From NCBI GenBank assembly GCA_030156435.1, contig JASGMM010000011.1:1-37517 (forward strand): 37,517 nucleotides of DNA. The letters run 5' to 3'. The notes below the pieces were generated by a model. That model searched no databases and had not been told where the DNA came from. It saw only the letters and a list, made by a program, of their open reading frames with translations. How positions within the stretch are numbered: the first letter of the stretch is position 1; the number at the start of each line of letters is the position of its first letter. A program made the translations under genes and the position numbers. The DNA is from Clostridiales bacterium. GTDB taxonomy: Bacteria; Bacillota; Clostridia; Mahellales; Mahellaceae. This document shows positions 6,788 through 15,150 of the stretch, in pieces.

Positions 6788-8785
6788 TCAAAAGCCTACT
6801 CTTTCTATTTCTTCGGGATAAACATTGTACATGGTTTTTTTGTCATCCATCACTTCATATAAGTCTGAAGAAGTGCTTTTTATACCATCTATAAATTCAT
6901 CATAGGGCCTGTAACATACATCCACTGCTCCCATTTGAAAATTTTCCCCATCAAAGCGTCCTAATACAGGCTGATCATTTAGTGAAAAATAATGCGTGCC
7001 AACACAATATTCATTAGCCGCTCCAGTTTCAACATAATACTTAAAAGCCAGTCCCCTTTGCCTCTGATCAGTAACGGCTCTAAGTCCCGTAGACAAAAGC
7101 CCGCGATCCAGCGCCCCAAAATGGAATTCGCCCACCAGCACGGGCATATTTATGATCTCGCCTATATAGTTAACATCAGAAGTAGGCGACATCTTATAGC
7201 AGTTGATCGAAAACACGTCAAAATTCTGATAACCGGCTAATAATTTGTCTTGAGATATATATGCGTATCTCATGCCTAGATTCAGGTGATTGGGATCTGC
7301 TCTTTTTGCTTCCCTGCTGGGTATAGCAACATAGCGTTCTATCATTATTTCAGAGAAGTCATCCAGGTCTGAAAGAGCTTTATCGGACAAAGCAGATGTA
7401 TCTTTAATGCCATTTTTTAGCTGATCAAAAGATAAAAAGCTCATATCCCATTCTTTCGAAAGCCTTTCTACATCGCCGTCATAACGTTTCGCCAAAAATT
7501 TTATAAGCGCGTCCTTCGATGCTGAAGACCTATCGTCTTCCAACAATATTTTTGCCAGATTAAGATCTTGTATAAAAGCCCATTGAGGTTCATTTCTTAA
7601 AAAATATCCTATCATATATCGATCCTCTTTAAAATCTTCCAACTGTTCAGCAAACTTTCTGGCATTGTCCTCATATTCCTTAGAAAACACGTCTGGAAAA
7701 TCCCTGAATATCTTATATTCAGTATCAGGAAAACCTTCAAGCGGCCATACATAAGGCATCTGAGCATATTTTATAAATTCCAGCGAAGACCAATTGCCTA
7801 TGGTATTTATGCCCCATTCCGATAATCTCCTTTTGGTAATCTGTGCCCATTTTCCCCACCAATCAGTTCCAAAAGCTCTGATAAAATTAGCTATAGTGAA
7901 ATTGAAATATTCTCCATCGCTGTGAGAGTTTCTGGTAGTCCACGCCTCTTTGAAAACACCTTCTCGGTCCGGCAACCATCGGAAAAACTTCTTTATCCCA
8001 TTAACCCATGCGGCTTCACCTGGCCAAATACAATCCATGCCCAGGCTATAAAATCCATGACCTTCAGGATCGACTAACCACCATCTTCTCCCATCGTGTT
8101 CCGTGCGGAAAAAACCGCTGGCTTCAAAACCCTTATTCCGCCATCCACCATATTGGCTTAATGAATGCTCTGTTGGAATACCGATCATCTTATTGGCCTC
8201 ATCGTTCAAATAAGATCTTAATTCATCTTCTCCATGTGTTTTTCCCTGCCACTCTTTTGTAATCAGCTGACCAAATTCATCGACTAAAACAGCATCAGGT
8301 AGGGGATAATCCGGTTCTTCTTTTGCAATATGCAGATCAAACACTTCAAGCTTTTGAGGAGCAAAACATTTCATGCTGCCTATAGAGAGTTTGCAAATCC
8401 TCGATGGATCAACTCCCTGCCCCATAACAACTGTCTTTAATTTCCCAGGCGTCCTAGGCAAAAACATATGCTGAGAATCTAGAGTTTTAATAGGCAAACA
8501 TAACCTTGTCTTTATACTAGGAAGCACGCCCATTGTAACGGTTAAATCAGGTTCAGATTTATCGCTTTCCCAAAATTTTATAACTACTCCCATAACCCAT
8601 TGCTCATGATTTAAGACATCGAGTATTAAATAACCTTCATCGTGCCACCAATGCTTCAGAGCATCCCCTTCACAGATCAGATCTCCGCCATTTTTATCGA
8701 AATCCAAGACGACGCTTTTATCATCTTTAGAAATGCTGACTTCACATTTATCAGCCGAAAAACGCAGTAGATCAGAAATCGCCAT
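6788..8785 (-). CDS. Clan GH-A glycoside hydrolase, agarase/GH50-like
   Basis: The protein has 665 residues and no signal peptide, so it probably acts inside the cell on imported oligosaccharides. The first 200 residues look like a beta-rich accessory domain. From about 230 comes FFRTEHDGRRWWLVDPEGHGFYSLG, the entry to the TIM barrel seen in agarase-like enzymes. The acid/base glutamate is likely the one in FLRNEPQWAF (near residue 400), and the nucleophile the one in VLVGEFHFGALDRG (near 550), both typical of clan GH-A. I chose the ATG at 8785, which has AGGAGG upstream; the upstream in-frame start has none. The gene stands alone between the exporter operon and the Mn transporter. The substrate cannot be told, and the GH50 assignment is a resemblance, not a proof. 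Confidence 0.75.
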   Translation of the reverse strand: MAISDLLRFSADKCEVSISKDDKSVVLDFDKNGGDLICEGDALKHWWHDEGYLILDVLNHEQWVMGVVIKFWESDKSEPDLTVTMGVLPSIKTRLCLPIKTLDSQHMFLPRTPGKLKTVVMGQGVDPSRICKLSIGSMKCFAPQKLEVFDLHIAKEEPDYPLPDAVLVDEFGQLITKEWQGKTHGEDELRSYLNDEANKMIGIPTEHSLSQYGGWRNKGFEASGFFRTEHDGRRWWLVDPEGHGFYSLGMDCIWPGEAAWVNGIKKFFRWLPDREGVFKEAWTTRNSHSDGEYFNFTIANFIRAFGTDWWGKWAQITKRRLSEWGINTIGNWSSLEFIKYAQMPYVWPLEGFPDTEYKIFRDFPDVFSKEYEDNARKFAEQLEDFKEDRYMIGYFLRNEPQWAFIQDLNLAKILLEDDRSSASKDALIKFLAKRYDGDVERLSKEWDMSFLSFDQLKNGIKDTSALSDKALSDLDDFSEIMIERYVAIPSREAKRADPNHLNLGMRYAYISQDKLLAGYQNFDVFSINCYKMSPTSDVNYIGEIINMPVLVGEFHFGALDRGLLSTGLRAVTDQRQRGLAFKYYVETGAANEYCVGTHYFSLNDQPVLGRFDGENFQMGAVDVCYRPYDEFIDGIKSTSSDLYEVMDDKKTMYNVYPEEIERVGF

Positions 8786-8952
8786 GATAATTCTCCTCCT
8801 AGCTATCTTAATATTCTGATTTATCATACTCTTGATTGCCCTTCCGCTCTCTCTACCTGCACTAATGCCTGCATATCGACTATGCCCCTACACTACGTAT
8901 AATAGTTGGTACACCATTATTACGCTGTTTGGCATTCATGCAACACATCATT

Positions 8953-10152
8953 TCATTCATAATGCAGCCTCGCCAACCCCAGAGCAAAGAATACTCCGGC
9001 AAAAGCCAGCAATATGCCTATGGAAGGCCATAGCGCCGATAGCGATGCGTTTAAAACCGTAGCATCGGTAAAGCCTCGTATAGCCCAATATTGGGGCATA
9101 AACTTTGCAATGGCGTGCATGGTGGGAGAAACTACCTCCACAGGATAGAAGCTGCCGCCCAGCATGCTGGTCGCTATAATGATAAATGCCCCCATGCCCT
9201 GCAATTGAGCGGAGGTTTTGACCATGGTGGACAAAAACAGCCCCATTCCGGTGATGGCCAGCATAAAAACAGCGATGACCACCAGGGAACCCGTCACATT
9301 GCCTTGAAGCTTTACCCCTAAAAGCAGCGTTCCAAAGCCCAGCAATATAGCCAACTGAGCTATCCCCACAGCGTATGCTCCTGCCAATTTCCCTACCATG
9401 ATTGAAACCTTGCCTGTGGGCGTCGTCAGCAACCTGTCCCACGTACGATACTTTTTCTCGTCCAATATATCAGCGGCGGCATAGGTCAGCGTGAACATGA
9501 CGAACATGACTAGAAAGCCGGAAAATGTACGGTTTATGCCTAGCAACGCTTCGTCGGTTTTCTTCTCCTCCAAGGTTACATCGGTATATTTTACTTGAAC
9601 AGGAGGATCAACCTCAAAGCGTTTTTTCATATCGTCGAAGGCTTGCTGCTTTGCGTCCTTGCTGTTTGTGTATTCTTCAGCCATGGCGGCTGCCTCCACT
9701 GCCGTGATATGCTGCTGTGTGCGTGTGACCGCTATCTTCATGACGCTCATGCTAATGTTGGATATATCCAAAGCCACTACATTGGCTTTTTTAGGTTTAT
9801 CGGTGGTTAATGATGTTTCAAAGCCCTGAGGCAGTATAACGCCCACATTGTAGTCCCTATTTTTAACAGCGGTGCGCAAGGCGTCATCATCCGTCGGCTT
9901 CACTACATAACGCTCATGACCATCTATCCCCTCGATTATGCTCTTAGAAAGGGTTGAGCCATCCTGATCGGCCACCAATATGGTTATATCGTCCTTTGGC
10001 GGTCCATCGCCGCCTTGCCCCGACATAAGCGAGCCGAAGATAAAGCTTAAGGCTATGGGCGCCGCTATCATCCATATCAGGCTGCTCTTGTCCTTCCATG
10101 CCTGAAGCAACATCAACCTCATTATCTCGAGAATCTTTAGCCCTGTAAACAC
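8953..10152 (-). CDS. ABC-2 type exporter permease (second subunit)
   Basis: The 399-residue membrane protein has one N-terminal helix (near residues 22-40), a large extracytoplasmic domain to about residue 210 (DITILVADQDGSTLSKSIIEG), and then five or six helices. This is the ABC2_membrane_3 layout of YhaP/YbhR/DrrB-like drug or sodium exporters. It is the last gene of an ATPase-permease-permease operon and follows the first permease by 16 bases. It starts with GTG at 10152, preceded by GAAAGGACGGA. It probably pairs with the upstream permease as a heterodimer. No clear terminator follows. The 167 bases between it and the glycoside hydrolase start show no recognisable feature. Confidence 0.88.
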   Translation of the reverse strand: MFTGLKILEIMRLMLLQAWKDKSSLIWMIAAPIALSFIFGSLMSGQGGDGPPKDDITILVADQDGSTLSKSIIEGIDGHERYVVKPTDDDALRTAVKNRDYNVGVILPQGFETSLTTDKPKKANVVALDISNISMSVMKIAVTRTQQHITAVEAAAMAEEYTNSKDAKQQAFDDMKKRFEVDPPVQVKYTDVTLEEKKTDEALLGINRTFSGFLVMFVMFTLTYAAADILDEKKYRTWDRLLTTPTGKVSIMVGKLAGAYAVGIAQLAILLGFGTLLLGVKLQGNVTGSLVVIAVFMLAITGMGLFLSTMVKTSAQLQGMGAFIIIATSMLGGSFYPVEVVSPTMHAIAKFMPQYWAIRGFTDATVLNASLSALWPSIGILLAFAGVFFALGLARLHYE

Positions 10153-10168
10153 ATTCAGTCCGTCCTTT

Positions 10169-11371
10169 CTAGTCCAATCGCAGCGCCAGTATGCCTATAG
10201 TCAAGCCGGCGATCCCTATGGAGACCAGCACAACGATGGGAAGGTATATTACCGATATGGCATCTTTGCTCATAAGGCTTAAAAACCCTTGCAATGACCA
10301 GTAATTTATGGTACCTTTGCTGGCAGTGAGCATAAAGCCTGAAAATGTATATATAGGGAACATACTGCCCCCTATGGCGCTCATAATGTTTATGACGGCA
10401 GGAGCCAGTCCGCCGGCAGCCTTGGACGTACGCGTTATGGCAGCTATTATCATGGCGATGCCGGTAGCCGCAAACACCGTAGCCGCGGCCACCCCCAGCA
10501 CAGCCGGGATATTATCGCCCCAGTCGACGCCAAAGACATACGCCGTAAATGCCATCAGTATCAAGGCCTCGATAAAGGCACTGAGCCATGTGCTCGCCAA
10601 TTTGGTGCTCATTATCTCCCATTTTGGGATACCCGCGCCGTACATACGTTTTAGGGTGTAATTCTCCCTTTCCTGCAGCATAGAAGTGACACCGGTGATA
10701 GCCATGAACATGGAGAACATTGCCAGCATGGCGGCGGCATAGTATTGCATCGATGTGGGGATCTCCTTTCCCCCTGTCTGGCGGCTGAAGGCTATGGCGT
10801 TTACGGCTTTTCCCTGTATTCCCGCCAGCCTCTCTGTGGTCTCTGCGGCCACCTCCTGAGGATTTGCGGCTATTCCCACCTCGTTTATCAACCTAATTAT
10901 TATGTCGGTGGCCGAGGTTATCGAAGATATGGCGACGGCATAGCTTTCGGCTGCCTGCTGCACTATGCCTCCGCTTATATTTGAATGGGGGTTGGTTATC
11001 ACGCGAAATTCTGTGGCTATTCCTTCTTTTATATTTCGCGTAAAGCCTTCGGGTATGATTATGGCAGCAGGGGTTTCGTCTTTGACCATCGCTACGGCCT
11101 CGTCTTCTGAGACCTCCTCCACATCCACTATATCGGCCAAATCCTTTTTGAGCACATCGTCCACCAATTCCCTGGCCATCTCGCCTTTATCATAGTCTAC
11201 TACGGCTACGGGAAATTTGCTTATATTTGCCCCGAGGTCCTCAAACGATGAGTTGAAGGAAACCCCCAATATACCCACCAGCGCTATTGGCATGACCAGG
11301 TTTATAAGCAGCGCTGTCCAATCCCTGATATATATGCGCATATCCTTCAATAGCATATGTATTGCCTTCAT
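10169..11371 (-). CDS. ABC-2 type exporter permease (first subunit)
   Basis: This 400-residue permease has the same architecture as its downstream partner. An N-terminal helix (LLINLVMPIALVGILGVSF) is followed by an extracytoplasmic domain (FPVAVVDYDKGEMARELVDD) and a C-terminal bundle of about five helices (MLAMFSMFMAITGVTSMLQE, AVLGVAAATVFAATGIAMII). The ATG at 11371 is preceded by GAGGTGG; an in-frame GTG three codons earlier overlaps that site. It begins ten bases after the ATPase stop codon, so the genes are co-translated. The substrate is unknown; relatives move drugs, sodium or lipids. Confidence 0.88.
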   Translation of the reverse strand: MKAIHMLLKDMRIYIRDWTALLINLVMPIALVGILGVSFNSSFEDLGANISKFPVAVVDYDKGEMARELVDDVLKKDLADIVDVEEVSEDEAVAMVKDETPAAIIIPEGFTRNIKEGIATEFRVITNPHSNISGGIVQQAAESYAVAISSITSATDIIIRLINEVGIAANPQEVAAETTERLAGIQGKAVNAIAFSRQTGGKEIPTSMQYYAAAMLAMFSMFMAITGVTSMLQERENYTLKRMYGAGIPKWEIMSTKLASTWLSAFIEALILMAFTAYVFGVDWGDNIPAVLGVAAATVFAATGIAMIIAAITRTSKAAGGLAPAVINIMSAIGGSMFPIYTFSGFMLTASKGTINYWSLQGFLSLMSKDAISVIYLPIVVLVSIGIAGLTIGILALRLD

Positions 11372-11381
11372 AGATACCACC

Positions 11382-12314
11382 TCAATCCCTCAACTGGCGT
11401 CCTGTCAAATGCAGGAATACCCCTTCGAGATCAGGTTCTTCAACCTTTATCGAGGCTATATCGTTGCCGGCACCAACCACAGCCGAGATGAGCTCAGGCA
11501 GGTGGGCCTTGGCATCATGCACCAGTATCTCGGCAGTGTTATCGGTCACCATAATATTTTCGACGTAATCAAGGACCGATAACCGCTGCTTTATATCGCC
11601 AAAAACCAAACCTATTTCCATTATGACCTTATCGGCGTCGCCCACCATGGCTTTAAGCTCCTCCTTGGTGCCCAAGGCGATGACCTTGCCATAATCCATA
11701 ATGGCCACCCTATGGCATAGATACTCTACTTCCTCCATATAATGGCTCGTATATATTATGGTCATCCCTTGCTGGTTGAATTGCCTTACCGATTCCAATA
11801 TATGATTGCGGGATTGAGGGTCTATGCCAACCGTAGGTTCATCCATAATCAACAGTCTCGGCCTGTGCATAAGCGCTGCAGCTATATTGATGCGGCGTTT
11901 CATGCCTCCGGAATATTTATCTATCCGCTCCTTGGCCCTGTCGGATAAGCCCATGATATCCAGCACCTCTTTTACCCTTTGATCCAGCTCCCTGCCCGAA
12001 AGGCCGTACATGCGCCCCCAAAAATAAAGGTTTTCATTGGCGGTCAGCATAGGATATAAGGCGATGTCCTGAGGCACCACGCCCATGACCCGCTTCAGGA
12101 ACATACTGTCTTTCACCGCGCTTTTGCCTTCGAAGAGAATATCGCCGCCGTCGGGTTTCAACAGGCCGCATATCATAGATATAGTAGTGGTTTTACCCGC
12201 CCCATTGGGCCCCAGAAGGCCGAATACCTCGCCTTCTTTTATTTCCAGGTTCACATGATCTACCACAATCTTGTTGCCAAATGATTTAACCAAATCCTTT
12301 GTTTGAAGAAACAT
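11382..12314 (-). CDS. ABC exporter ATP-binding protein
   Basis: The 310-residue ATPase drives the two following permeases. It shows Walker A GPNGAGKTTT (near residue 35), a Q-loop (VVPQDIALYP), the signature YSGGMKRR, Walker B LLIMDEPTVGIDP, and the switch histidine in YTSHYMEEVEYL. A C-terminal extension of about 80 residues is typical of the DrrA/CcmA exporter subfamily. AAGGAAGG precedes the ATG. The 15 bases directly upstream of this gene join a truncated brxL, so its original promoter seems lost and the gene now lies downstream of the BREX operon on the same strand. Codon use, rich in ATA, is host-like and unlike the BREX genes. Confidence 0.93.
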   Translation of the reverse strand: MFLQTKDLVKSFGNKIVVDHVNLEIKEGEVFGLLGPNGAGKTTTISMICGLLKPDGGDILFEGKSAVKDSMFLKRVMGVVPQDIALYPMLTANENLYFWGRMYGLSGRELDQRVKEVLDIMGLSDRAKERIDKYSGGMKRRINIAAALMHRPRLLIMDEPTVGIDPQSRNHILESVRQFNQQGMTIIYTSHYMEEVEYLCHRVAIMDYGKVIALGTKEELKAMVGDADKVIMEIGLVFGDIKQRLSVLDYVENIMVTDNTAEILVHDAKAHLPELISAVVGAGNDIASIKVEEPDLEGVFLHLTGRQLRD

Positions 12315-12529
12315 TTTTCCTTCCTTTCAATTATCTTTGGATCGTCGGATGAGCAATACTGCCCAAGCAAAAACTCCAAGACATAGACAGGTACGTTTGC
12401 GCCTTCTTTAATAGCCTTAGTTAAGTCCTTGCGTACAATCTTGCCGTCAAAATGCTCATGCAGTTTACGATAGATGACCTCATTCGTATCATCCGTATCT
12501 GGCTTGTATTGGGTTAATTCTAAGTCCAT
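12260..12529 (-). pseudogene. brxL: Truncated brxL (BREX type 1 Lon-like protein), N-terminal 67 residues only
   Basis: After an AAGGAGG site and ATG, the reading frame gives FDGKIVRKDLTKAIKEGANV followed by PVYVLEFLLGQYCSSDD. This is the start of BrxL, the Lon-like AAA+ ATPase that closes type 1 BREX operons and normally has about 700 residues. Recognisable BrxL sequence ends after DDPKII at position 12329. The next bases are the ribosome binding site and then the start codon of the ABC ATPase gene, read out of frame to a stop at 12260. The whole AAA+ and protease-like part is missing, and no other copy lies in the window. The pglZ gene ends 20 bases upstream. The fragment cannot have normal BrxL activity. 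Confidence 0.85.
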
Positions 12530-12549
12530 CGCGGAATCCTCCTTGTATG

Positions 12550-15141
12550 TTACAGATCAAAGCCGAAATCATCGGCAAACGCTATGTCAATGCGGAACTC
12601 GATTTCTTCGGGAACGTCGGTGTCATTGGCAATGACAAGCCGATAGATTTTATTGCGGTCGTACTTCATCTGCTTAAGCGTAAACCTCACATGGAACACA
12701 CGGTCCGAAGCGTTGTTGCTCGCTCTGTCGGCAATTACCGTCTGGAAGTCGCTGACTGGAACACCCTCGTCGTTGATAAAATGAAGGCTGTAACTGCACG
12801 GCTGGACCTTATCGCCCACGGGCTGCTTTTGCAGAAAGTCAAGTGAGAACATCAGGTTAGAAACCTTACGACTTTCGCTGATAAGCAACAGTCCAGGATT
12901 CTGCACTTCCACATAGTTCTTATAGCTCGCCCGCATACCCTTATAAACGATAACGGGTACGACCATTTCCTGCAGGCTTATACCGCCGTGAACATAGTTC
13001 TCACCGCCGCCCTGCACCTTGATACGGACAGTATCCTCGGGTGCGTAGCCTTTCATCGGAGTGCCGCCAATCGTCCGATCTGTCTTGACGGGAAGGAGAT
13101 AATCGGCGATCGTTTCGGGAGATACGAGAGCGTAACGCCGACCGAGTTCCAATATATCGCCATTAAAGGCCTGACGGCTGATTTTTTGGCTTTCCTCAAG
13201 CGGTTTATATGTATACAGGAAACCGTGGTCAGAGGTGATTAGGATGTTGGTGCCGCTCAGGTCGTTGACGATAATCTTCACTATGGCGGTCAATTCGTCG
13301 ATTGCATCGTTGCACGCCTCGAACACCTTTGTCTCGGTGGGGGCTTTATCGCCGGCAGCATCTATAGCATTGTGATAGATATAGATGATCTCCTTACCGG
13401 TAATCAAATCACGCCTTTCCTGTTTTTTCATCTGGAGCAATCCTTTATAGGTTACGGCTATGCTGTCAGGATTGGCATCGCTCAATATCACGCCACGTTG
13501 AGCCGTGCTAACGGTAGGATTTCCGTCTACAAGCACGTCCATTTTGTTATTCACCGACACTTCTTTGCCTGGTAGCAGTGCCGCCATGCCAAACTTCGTT
13601 ATACCCGGAAAGGTCGCCTGCATCGCTTCAAGCGTCGCCTTGCCTCTGGTATTGTGGTTAAGAGCTTCGGAGAGTTCGGCGGCCACCTCATAGCGCAGTG
13701 CATCGGAAATTATCACAAACACCCGGTTGCCTTTGCTCACATTCGGAGAAACATAACGGCTATAGAATCTGCGCTGTTCATTTATCTCCGAAACATAGCC
13801 AAGCGAATCCAAATCGTCCGCTATGGCTTTTGTCCATGCCGAGGTGAGCTCCTTTAAGAACCACTCACAGTATAAACCCTCCACCACATCGGAACATTTC
13901 TTTAGAGCATCCTCCAAGATGCTGTTCGGATATTTCAGTGTACGGCCGAAACGATAATGGAAGTGCCTGTAATGGCTGTCCATTTCATAAGCGTCGGTCG
14001 TATAGAGTTTCCAGATCTTCGCAGGTTCGACAATATGGAAGCCGTCAATATGCGCCAGATAAAACTCCCGCATCCTGGCGATATAATAAAGACTTTCCAT
14101 ATAGTCCTCTGTCAGGGCATACCAAGTGGCGGTGCGTCGGTTCTTTACCGCAACGATGATGTCCTCCGCCCTGATAACATTTTCGCCAATCTCGGTAAAG
14201 AAACGTTTAAGTATGCTTTCATCGATTGCAGGGAAAGTATCGCTCTTCAAAAGGATATTTATCTCCGTCTTATCAAAGCGGTCGGCAAGATGCAGTTCGT
14301 GTTCAACAGAGCGACAAATCTCGATCAAGCCGTCGCTTCTATCCCCACGTTGCCATTCATGCACAAGCTGATAGCAGTACGCTTTACATGGATCGGAAAT
14401 AAACCGTTCCAAGCCACGCAGAGCGGAAGCGGGCAACGTTTGCGACAAGGCGGTGATGAGGATATGTGCGGCAAGGTCGGAAAGCGGGCGATCATCTGCG
14501 TTTGTATAGCCTGTATACCTCTGCACAAGCTGCCAAAACGCGTCGATGTTGCCGAATTTCTCAATCGCCGTCAGCGCAGTGTTGTTTTCCTTCTCCATGC
14601 CCGCTGTCAACACGGCGATAATCACGTCCTGTGCTGAACCGCCGTTTATTCCGCACAGCACCGCCATAATGTCGATGTGCAGCTGGAGCGGAGTTTGGTA
14701 TGTTCGACCAATACGGCGCAATTTTGCCTTTCGGTCTTTGTTATCGAGGAATTTAGCATACAGTTTCATAGTCTTTCTCATCGCCGGAGACGGCTCCACG
14801 GACAGTTCCTCCATTTGCAGGGATACAAGGTCGGCGCGGAATTCCTCGCTGTAAAGTTTGATGTCCAGCAACCAGTCGTCACGACCGTCCTTTTCATAGG
14901 CAAGAGGGTCGTAAACCAGGTAATCGCCCGTAAGGTCGTCCGACGAGAGCAGCTTCTTAATGGCAAAGTTGTTTCTGCCCGTGAGTTTAACAATACTCAC
15001 TCCGGGCAGATCAAGCTCATCAATCGCATCCGCAAACTCGCCATCCTCGTCGCGCCAGAAGACGATTCGGCGTTTATGAAATTCCGGCAACGGCGCGGCA
15101 AACCGTTCCGCCAGCCTTTGTTTTATTGTTTCCGACAGCAT
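12550..15141 (-). CDS. pglZ: BREX system phosphatase-like protein PglZ (type A)
   Basis: At 863 residues the protein has the length of type 1 BREX PglZ. It carries an alkaline-phosphatase-like core in the second half: FVIISDALRYEVAAEL near residue 480 supplies the first metal-binding aspartate, and ITSDHGFLYTY near 638 supplies the Asp-His pair. The first 400 residues hold the PglZ N-terminal region (RIVFWRDEDGEFADAIDEL). In studied systems PglZ is essential for both methylation and defence and works with PglX, BrxB and BrxC. AGGAGGG precedes the ATG. It follows pglX by nine bases. All key residues I can identify are intact. Confidence 0.95.
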   Translation of the reverse strand: MLSETIKQRLAERFAAPLPEFHKRRIVFWRDEDGEFADAIDELDLPGVSIVKLTGRNNFAIKKLLSSDDLTGDYLVYDPLAYEKDGRDDWLLDIKLYSEEFRADLVSLQMEELSVEPSPAMRKTMKLYAKFLDNKDRKAKLRRIGRTYQTPLQLHIDIMAVLCGINGGSAQDVIIAVLTAGMEKENNTALTAIEKFGNIDAFWQLVQRYTGYTNADDRPLSDLAAHILITALSQTLPASALRGLERFISDPCKAYCYQLVHEWQRGDRSDGLIEICRSVEHELHLADRFDKTEINILLKSDTFPAIDESILKRFFTEIGENVIRAEDIIVAVKNRRTATWYALTEDYMESLYYIARMREFYLAHIDGFHIVEPAKIWKLYTTDAYEMDSHYRHFHYRFGRTLKYPNSILEDALKKCSDVVEGLYCEWFLKELTSAWTKAIADDLDSLGYVSEINEQRRFYSRYVSPNVSKGNRVFVIISDALRYEVAAELSEALNHNTRGKATLEAMQATFPGITKFGMAALLPGKEVSVNNKMDVLVDGNPTVSTAQRGVILSDANPDSIAVTYKGLLQMKKQERRDLITGKEIIYIYHNAIDAAGDKAPTETKVFEACNDAIDELTAIVKIIVNDLSGTNILITSDHGFLYTYKPLEESQKISRQAFNGDILELGRRYALVSPETIADYLLPVKTDRTIGGTPMKGYAPEDTVRIKVQGGGENYVHGGISLQEMVVPVIVYKGMRASYKNYVEVQNPGLLLISESRKVSNLMFSLDFLQKQPVGDKVQPCSYSLHFINDEGVPVSDFQTVIADRASNNASDRVFHVRFTLKQMKYDRNKIYRLVIANDTDVPEEIEFRIDIAFADDFGFDL

Positions 15142-15150
15142 AGTGCCCTC

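Noticed and set aside
8957-9442. 161-codon open frame on the minus strand
   Set aside because: It is an alternate frame inside the second ABC permease; the composition is Gly/His/Arg-rich and unlike a real protein.
13957-14637. 226-codon open frame on the plus strand
   Set aside because: It is antisense to the intact pglZ gene and is a product of G+C-rich codon structure.
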